Positions 6,205 to 11,975 of a DNA stretch of 11,975 bases are shown piece by piece; the first letter of the stretch is position 1; the number at the start of each line of letters is the position of its first letter. This stretch comes from Candidatus Delongbacteria bacterium. Lineage in GTDB: Bacteria > Bacteroidota > Bacteroidia > Bacteroidales > ML635J-15. The notes below the pieces were generated by a model. It did not search any database and was not told the origin of the DNA. It saw nothing but the letters and a program-made list of their open reading frames with translations. The translations under genes and the position numbers were made by a program. The stretch is from positions 1-11,975 of the forward strand of contig JAQIDD010000112.1 of the NCBI GenBank assembly GCA_027858215.1, in the 5' to 3' direction.

Positions 6205-9200
6205 TTACGGCCTTACCACTTCCACCCATTGCCCTGTATTGCGGGCATGTATGCTGTTGTCATACATAGCTTCCGTGTTGAATGCAGGGAGGTAAAATTT
6301 GCCTGCATAGCTGGCATTCAGCATCACACGGTAGGTTTTTGTCTTTCCTTTGTACAAATCAAAATAGGTATATACCCTGTCATCGCGGATATCCTGGAAT
6401 GAATACGGAGATGTTTCTCCCATTTCGGTACTGAACAGACGGGAATTAATGATTTCCCAGCCAGAGGGGAATATTTGCGATAAGGCCAGTTCCTTGAAAA
6501 CCGACTCAAAGCTGGTGTGGGAAATTTTCACTTCGCAAATGAAATCGGTTCCCTGTTCAATCTGTGCAGGATGTATGGTGGTGCCGTCAGGATACATGTA
6601 TTTTACGTTCATGTTGAGTTTGTTGTGAGAAGCCGTCTCACTGCCTGCTGGCGGAACGCCTTCATGTATCAACCTCACAAAAAGGGTGCCTTCCGTGTTG
6701 TTGGTGATGTTAAAACTGTTGCCTTCAGGCTTGACACTGTGCAGGTGCATTTGTGCCATCGGGTTGTTACTTTCAATCCGGGTTTTATCGTTTTGATTGA
6801 GCTGATATGACACATCAATCTTGTCGGAAACGGAATAGGTATCAATGTAAGATGCCGTTGCAATCAGTGCATAAGCTGTTGTTTGAGTGCTCATCCAACT
6901 GTCTTTGCCCAACGTGGTAGCAATGGAGCGCAGCACATCAAAGGCTTCCTCTTTTTCATTCATCAGCACCAGGGTTTCCAATATCATGGCTTCGTCACGA
7001 ACAGAAGATCCGAATGTAGCTCCGTAAAAATACGGATTTACTTTCGATTCCAGTCCTGCTATCAGGTTTGTTGCGATGCGGTGTTTTCCTGTCATCTCAT
7101 AAGCTGCAGCAAGCCGCCAGGCTGCTTTTTCATACAGTTTGCCGGTTTGCCTGAGCCTGTTCATGGCTGAACGTTTTGGATTTCCTGACAAAGCAAGTGT
7201 ATATAGCCTGTATGCCTGTATAAACTGTGATGTTTTGCCGTCGTTTGTCCATTTTATTGCTTTTTCTTTTTGATATTTTTCCCAGTTGCTAAGAAGGATG
7301 TCAGGTACTTCATAGCCCTGTTTTTTAGCCTCAAGGAGGAAGTGGCCTGCGTAATTTGTTGTCCATAAGCTGGTATTGTTACCTCCCGGCCAGTAAGCAA
7401 ATCCGCCGTTGCTCATCTGGTATTTTCTGAGTTTTGAAATGGCTGTTTTGATGTTATTTTGGTGTTCCATTTTCTGCTGGGGTGTCAGTTTTGTGAATTT
7501 TTCCAGGTATAATTGTGGAAATGCAGCAGAAATAACTTGTTCGGCACATCCATGCGGATAATTCATGAGGTATTTCAAACGTTTGTGCAGGTTGATGGGA
7601 GGGATGGCATACACTTCGAGACTGGTATTTGCACTTTCCGGAATACCAAACTGTTCAAAATCAATGGTTTTTGTTTCGTTGCCGCCAATGCTGATGCCAT
7701 CCACTTTACTCATTTTGGGGTTGGGATACCTCACGTCAATTTCGATGCTGTAAGTTGATTTTTCGCTGGCCGATGAAGCGATGATATCCACTTTTGCCAC
7801 TCCTGTTTCTTTAGCAACGCTGAGCGGGAAATTGATGGTTTGTTCTCCCGGCTTGCTGAATGTGATGTTTTGGCTGCTTGCCGATTGGGGAATCAATAAA
7901 TCATTGGTGTTGATTTTTACGTTTACATTTTTGACATTGTCCTCCATAGCAAACACGTTCACTGGCAACTGCAGGGATTCTCCCGGGCTCAGTACCCTTG
8001 GCATGTCGCCGAGCACCATCAGGGGTTTTGTGACAGGGGTGCTTTTTTCTGCATTGCCATAAGCTCCTTCTGTGTTTCCGGCCACGACCATAGTACGCAC
8101 AGAGCCAACATACCTGGGTAATTTTATGCTATGGCTGTTTGTTCTACCGCCTTTCAAATGAAAAGGCCCGATGAAACGGACAACCGGCTCAAAACGGTTG
8201 GCTTTCCGTGCTGATTCTTTGTCTATACTGCCACCGCCGCCAATACTCAACAGCCTTTCGATTTTGCTGCCATAAGCACCGATAACCCACTCGTACATGT
8301 CCCATGTTCTGACACCAAGGGCTTCTTTGGCGTAAAAATAAGACCAGGGGTCAGGGGTTTCGAAATTGGTGAGTGAAAGCAATCCTTCATCCACGATGGC
8401 AATGGTATATGTCATGTCTTTTTTGTCCTTTTCTTTGACTTTAAGCTCCACTGTTGATTCAGCCCGGAGTTTGTCCGGCATGATGAGTTCAGGATGGAGG
8501 TGTGTTTCTTTGTCATCAATTTTAACAGGGATAATTCCATACATCCTTATCGGCCGGTCGTTGGTGGTTTGTTCGTGTGGTTGTAGGAGGGTAACATGCA
8601 CATATACATTGGGGCTCATGTCTTCGTTAGCAATAAAGGTGAATTCCGTTTCTGTGGGTTCCGTTTCCAGCCAGTAATGGTCTAACACCCGGCTTCCATT
8701 CTCGATTGAAATGAATGCCCGGCCGTTTTCGCTGCCCGGTAATTTTATTTTTACCGTTTCATCCACCTGATACGTTTCTTTTTCAGATTTGAATTGCAGG
8801 ATGTTGGCATTTTTTGCCTGATTTCTGCCCACCCCGGCATATTCTGGCCAGTCGGCATAGATACGTTGGGATGTAGCGTGACCTGATTTCAAATCTATGA
8901 TTTTAAGGATATAATACCCCCAATTATCGCGGTTTACTTTGAAATCCCAACTGGCTTTGCCGTTTTGTGTGGTGATGATGTCTTTTTTAATGATGTCAAT
9001 GTGTTCGGAGTTGCTGTAATTGCTGTTGTTGTTGTATGAATAATACCACCAGCTCCAGTCTGATTTGAGAAGTTCGATTCTGATGTCATGGGATGCAGTG
9101 ACCAGTTTTCCCTCGTTGTTTACGGTAGCGATATCAACCGTATGGGTTTTTCCGGTGGGAAGGTAATTGCCGTATTCACGTGATGATTCAGGCAATTTCA

Positions 9201-11754
9201 TCCCAACATAGGTTGAAAATGGATGATAGGGAACTTGTTGTTCTTTGATGCTGAAATTGCCCCCTTTTTCAAAGGCTTTTATGGTCAGTTTTGCCATTAA
9301 TTTGCCTGGTGCATAACTGAATTTTGGTGTGGTGATATCTGCCTGTATATGTCCGTTTTCATCGGTTTTTTGTTCAAGTACTTCAGTTGTGTTGAAATCG
9401 AATGAACTGGTAATATCATCAAAATGATAATTTTCAAATCCATCGAATTGGGTTACCATGTTGTACAATGACAATGAAACCCTGACGTTAAGGTTTTTCC
9501 CTGGAGCACCGTGCAGCCAGCTTACCCAGATGTTGGACGGATTGATTTGGTTGTGGTAAAGGGCGTCATCCTGAAGGCTCAATTCAATTTTTAACCGGTT
9601 TGGCTTGATGGTTTCAACCGGGAGGGAGTGATAAAAGGTTTTACCGCCCACTCTGATACGTGCGGAATAATTGCCTGTTACGGCATCCCCTTCAGTGGAC
9701 GTACGAAACACATGGAAATGCTTTTCATCCAGGTTTTGCACTTGTTTATCAACAAGCTGGGATTTTGGGTTGTATAATTCAAACACAACCGGATGGCCTT
9801 CCGGAAGAGAGTTATTAATATCATCAAGAATGAAACCCAGGTAAATAGAATCCCCCGGACGTCGCACCCCACGTTCAGTATAGGTGAATCCTTTCATGCC
9901 GTCACTGATATCGGTACCACCTACATCAAAATCACTGACAGAAAGGTTGCTGCCTTGTTTCAGTTTTAAGTACCCTTTGTCATCACCGTTTTTGGCGACA
10001 ATAAAAAAGGCATCATTGTCTGTGGAGATGTTTTCAAAGCTGGCAATTCCCTTGCTGTTGGTTTGCTTACTTGAAATAAGCTGCTGTTGATAATTGTACA
10101 GGTCCACGGTTACTTTATCTAAAGGTTGGGCATCCATTAAATCCGTAACCACCACAAGCAGAGACTTGTCGTTGCCTTTTTTAGTAATGAGGCCGAGATT
10201 GGAGGCATATACATTTTTGGATATGGCCCTGCGAAACCCATAATAAGCATTGTGGCAGGGGTCATCACGGTGTTCCCAGTCTGACCATGTGGAATGGTAA
10301 TAATGGTTATCATAATTTTCCCAGAACGCTTCATCATCAGTTGTTGTGCTTGTCAATGATTGGTCATTTTTATCCGTGCTAGTTTCCTCGCATGGATAAA
10401 CAGAATGTTTTTTACGAAAGCTGATGTCAACCCTGTAAATGCCCCCGGGGTCAGAATTAATAAGTTGATTCAAATCCAGGGTATAACGGTTCCATTTCCC
10501 CAGGTCGGTAACATCGGTCTGGTCGAGGGGGATTGTTTTTTTCTTTATGACTTTACTCACACGGTTTAACTGGTAATCTTCGTCAAAATCGTTGACCTGC
10601 AGGTATTGTAAGATGTTGTTTTCAAAAATTTTGCTTATGCGCACATCAACTGCCCTGATGTTTACTGCTTCAAAAGGGAAAACCAGTTTGCCTTCAGCCT
10701 TTGGCATGATAACACCTGTGCCAACCAGCCTGACAGCCGGGGAAATTTGAACAAAATCCAGCATTTCCAGGTATATATTTTTGAAACGGTGTCCCAGGAT
10801 ATTATTTATGCCCTCACTGACAATAAACTTTCTTTCACCATCAATGCGTTCAGATGGATACACTTTGATGATATTGTCCTGTATGGAAAAAATAATCATG
10901 GCATCGTCTTGTAAGGTAATCAACCCGTCAAGCAATTGATTTTCCATAATGGGGTCGGAAAACTGGAGTTTGATGTATTGCTGGGGAGATTGAATGATTT
11001 CAACCGACATCAACAAAAAATCACTGAGTGAGGGGATTGAAATCTGCAATTCACCTTTCTTATCAACGCCGATGGCTTTCCCGTTGTAATGTATGGACAG
11101 GGATTCGGAGGTTTCTTTTCTGGGAACAGAATCAACAAGAAATTCAAATTGATTGACGCCTGTCTGAAGGCATGTGATTTCCAGACTTTTATCTTTGTAC
11201 CTGGCGTCAATTAATTTTTCAATGTTTTCCAGGTCTTCTGTATCGGATGTTTTAATTTTTCCCCTGACTTGTTGCCAGCGGAGGTGTTTTTTGTCAATGG
11301 TTTTTATTTCTGTGACTTCAACGGTGAAATTCTGAGGTTTTGTTTTGATATCATATTCAAAAACTCTGATTTTTCGTTCAATATCAATGTCAAGTTCTAC
11401 AAGCTTGAAACTGACTGTATAGGTTTTGTCCGATTCGAGGTCATTTTCCGGTGTAAACTGGATGGTCCTGTAATCTTTCCAGCCGGCTGTGCCTTCAATG
11501 CGTGGTGAAAATTTAAACAGGTCTGTTTTTCTGTTTTCAATGTCGCCGAGTTTTTTGGCAAAATCAGCCGTTAACTGAAATTTGATGGGGGATGATTTTG
11601 ATATAATCCCTGAGGTGTAACCTGAAATATAAGGTCCGAATTCTGACACATCGGTTTTTGATTTACCAATGCCCAGTAAAATTTTGAGTACTACAAAAAC
11701 AGCAAGAACGATGACAATAATGGCGGAAATCCAAATCCAGTTTTTCTTTTTCAT
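6205..11754 (-). CDS. Alpha-2-macroglobulin family protein with thioester motif
   Basis: This 1849-residue bacterial alpha-2-macroglobulin is a periplasmic protease trap: cleavage of a bait region exposes a thioester that links covalently to the attacking protease. The start at 11754 gives MKKKNWIWISAIIVIVLAVF, one N-terminal membrane helix (about 6-28) with no lipobox Cys, so it should be tethered to the inner membrane and project into the periplasm. In order: N-terminal macroglobulin-like beta domains; an aromatic, His-rich segment near 470-520; a carboxypeptidase-regulatory-like repeat from about 537; the MG2-type motif TERGVRRPGDSIYLGF (about 626-640); VDEGLLSL (about 1121) leading into PDPWSYFYAKEALGV; the A2M domain core near FIGPFHLKGG (about 1194); and the thioester PHGCAEQ with Cys1403 and Gln1406. 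The C terminus (EAMYDNSIHARNTG) is typical. Length is normal. Its usual partner PbpC (PBP1C) is not in the window, but could lie beyond 11975. A hairpin separates it from the next gene. Confidence 0.93.
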   Translation of the reverse strand: MKKKNWIWISAIIVIVLAVFVVLKILLGIGKSKTDVSEFGPYISGYTSGIISKSSPIKFQLTADFAKKLGDIENRKTDLFKFSPRIEGTAGWKDYRTIQFTPENDLESDKTYTVSFKLVELDIDIERKIRVFEYDIKTKPQNFTVEVTEIKTIDKKHLRWQQVRGKIKTSDTEDLENIEKLIDARYKDKSLEITCLQTGVNQFEFLVDSVPRKETSESLSIHYNGKAIGVDKKGELQISIPSLSDFLLMSVEIIQSPQQYIKLQFSDPIMENQLLDGLITLQDDAMIIFSIQDNIIKVYPSERIDGERKFIVSEGINNILGHRFKNIYLEMLDFVQISPAVRLVGTGVIMPKAEGKLVFPFEAVNIRAVDVRISKIFENNILQYLQVNDFDEDYQLNRVSKVIKKKTIPLDQTDVTDLGKWNRYTLDLNQLINSDPGGIYRVDISFRKKHSVYPCEETSTDKNDQSLTSTTTDDEAFWENYDNHYYHSTWSDWEHRDDPCHNAYYGFRRAISKNVYASNLGLITKKGNDKSLLVVVTDLMDAQPLDKVTVDLYNYQQQLISSKQTNSKGIASFENISTDNDAFFIVAKNGDDKGYLKLKQGSNLSVSDFDVGGTDISDGMKGFTYTERGVRRPGDSIYLGFILDDINNSLPEGHPVVFELYNPKSQLVDKQVQNLDEKHFHVFRTSTEGDAVTGNYSARIRVGGKTFYHSLPVETIKPNRLKIELSLQDDALYHNQINPSNIWVSWLHGAPGKNLNVRVSLSLYNMVTQFDGFENYHFDDITSSFDFNTTEVLEQKTDENGHIQADITTPKFSYAPGKLMAKLTIKAFEKGGNFSIKEQQVPYHPFSTYVGMKLPESSREYGNYLPTGKTHTVDIATVNNEGKLVTASHDIRIELLKSDWSWWYYSYNNNSNYSNSEHIDIIKKDIITTQNGKASWDFKVNRDNWGYYILKIIDLKSGHATSQRIYADWPEYAGVGRNQAKNANILQFKSEKETYQVDETVKIKLPGSENGRAFISIENGSRVLDHYWLETEPTETEFTFIANEDMSPNVYVHVTLLQPHEQTTNDRPIRMYGIIPVKIDDKETHLHPELIMPDKLRAESTVELKVKEKDKKDMTYTIAIVDEGLLSLTNFETPDPWSYFYAKEALGVRTWDMYEWVIGAYGSKIERLLSIGGGGSIDKESARKANRFEPVVRFIGPFHLKGGRTNSHSIKLPRYVGSVRTMVVAGNTEGAYGNAEKSTPVTKPLMVLGDMPRVLSPGESLQLPVNVFAMEDNVKNVNVKINTNDLLIPQSASSQNITFSKPGEQTINFPLSVAKETGVAKVDIIASSASEKSTYSIEIDVRYPNPKMSKVDGISIGGNETKTIDFEQFGIPESANTSLEVYAIPPINLHKRLKYLMNYPHGCAEQVISAAFPQLYLEKFTKLTPQQKMEHQNNIKTAISKLRKYQMSNGGFAYWPGGNNTSLWTTNYAGHFLLEAKKQGYEVPDILLSNWEKYQKEKAIKWTNDGKTSQFIQAYRLYTLALSGNPKRSAMNRLRQTGKLYEKAAWRLAAAYEMTGKHRIATNLIAGLESKVNPYFYGATFGSSVRDEAMILETLVLMNEKEEAFDVLRSIATTLGKDSWMSTQTTAYALIATASYIDTYSVSDKIDVSYQLNQNDKTRIESNNPMAQMHLHSVKPEGNSFNITNNTEGTLFVRLIHEGVPPAGSETASHNKLNMNVKYMYPDGTTIHPAQIEQGTDFICEVKISHTSFESVFKELALSQIFPSGWEIINSRLFSTEMGETSPYSFQDIRDDRVYTYFDLYKGKTKTYRVMLNASYAGKFYLPAFNTEAMYDNSIHARNTGQWVEVVRP
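7537..7548 (-). other. Thioester motif codons (C-A-E-Q) of the macroglobulin
   Basis: Minus-strand codons TGT GCC GAA CAA encode Cys1403-Ala-Glu-Gln1406, the Cys and Gln that form the internal thioester in the family (CxEQ). The many bacterial homologues that have lost this motif cannot trap covalently; this one keeps both residues. Confidence 0.85.
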
Positions 11755-11813
11755 AAGGTTGATTTTTAATTATGCATGATATAAAAGCAATAATTCCTAA
11801 GGTTTTGTAATGA

Positions 11814-11844
11814 CAAATATACTATTGTTTTTGATATAATTAAA
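11814..11844 (-). promoter_or_regulatory. Candidate promoter of the macroglobulin gene
   Basis: On the minus strand TTTA (11844-11841) is followed after 19 bases by TATATTTG (11821-11814), one mismatch from the Bacteroidota TTTG-N19-TAnnTTTG arrangement. Transcription would begin near 11807, leaving a leader of about 50 bases before the ATG at 11754. Its presence suggests the gene starts its own transcript instead of following an upstream gene. Confidence 0.5.
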
Positions 11845-11910
11845 GTGTGTGTCCATAAGGTTCGAATATTTATTTATAATTGAATAATAGTAACTGATTT
11901 GTCGTAAGTT

Positions 11911-11938
11911 CGAAGACAGAAGACCGGGGTCGGAAATA
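11911..11938. repeat. Short degenerate heptamer-like tract in the right-hand intergenic region
   Basis: The sequence splits into heptads CGAAGAC, AGAAGAC, CGGGGTC, GGAAATA, which recall purine-rich seven-base repeat tracts seen between genes in some Bacteroidota. With only two clear copies this is weak. The rest of 11845-11975 is AT-rich, and I see no gene in it. Confidence 0.25.
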
Positions 11939-11975
11939 TAAAGCATACATTTTTAAAGTAAAAACGAATTAATAC

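Noticed and set aside
11900..11955. Possible 26-codon minus-strand open frame near the right edge
   Set aside because: It is very short and lies just upstream of the macroglobulin promoter, with no recognisable motif; chance is the simplest reading.
1..11975. CRISPR array, phage genes, transposase, tRNA or rRNA
   Set aside because: I looked on both strands and saw no repeat-spacer pattern, mobile-element protein or RNA gene signature.

Overview
The window looks like a chromosomal segment of a member of the Bacteroidota, probably Bacteroidales/Marinilabiliales-like. The evidence is AT-rich DNA, almost no Shine-Dalgarno sequences, TAnnTTTG-type -7 boxes upstream of several genes, and a gene set typical of the phylum: a membrane-anchored alpha-2-macroglobulin, a TruC-like pseudouridine synthase, a FAA1-type acyl-CoA ligase and a small lipoprotein. 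I see no insertion sequence, integrase, CRISPR array, tRNA or rRNA. No gene-free stretch exceeds 300 bases; the longest are 649-856, 6025-6204 and 11755-11975.

Layout. At the left edge, on the + strand, is the 3' part of a Wzz/chain-length-determinant-like membrane protein gene (to 648), whose visible 5' part appears to carry two frameshifts. Convergent to it, on the - strand and read from right to left, are: an alpha-2-macroglobulin family protein of 1849 residues (11754-6205); a gap holding a near-perfect 64-nt hairpin; a TruC/RluA-type pseudouridine synthase (6024-5347); a monocistronic 112-residue lipoprotein (5239-4901) with its own promoter and terminator; a secreted, probably beta-barrel outer membrane protein (4804-4163); a long-chain acyl-CoA synthetase (4111-2222); and a phosphomannomutase/phosphoglucomutase (2203-857) interrupted by one in-frame TAA.

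How the genes relate. The ligase and mutase are 18 bases apart and probably co-transcribed. The mutase would make mannose-1-P or glucose-1-P for sugar nucleotides, and the convergent Wzz-like protein would act in surface polysaccharide export, so both belong to envelope polysaccharide biology. Both also carry apparent lesions, which means either local gene decay or sequence error near a contig end. The macroglobulin, lipoprotein and barrel protein are envelope proteins with no obvious common pathway. Most of the window is ordinary housekeeping and envelope content. The items most worth a second look are the broken mutase and Wzz-like genes, the long hairpin at 6112-6175, and the HKLD variant of the pseudouridine synthase motif.
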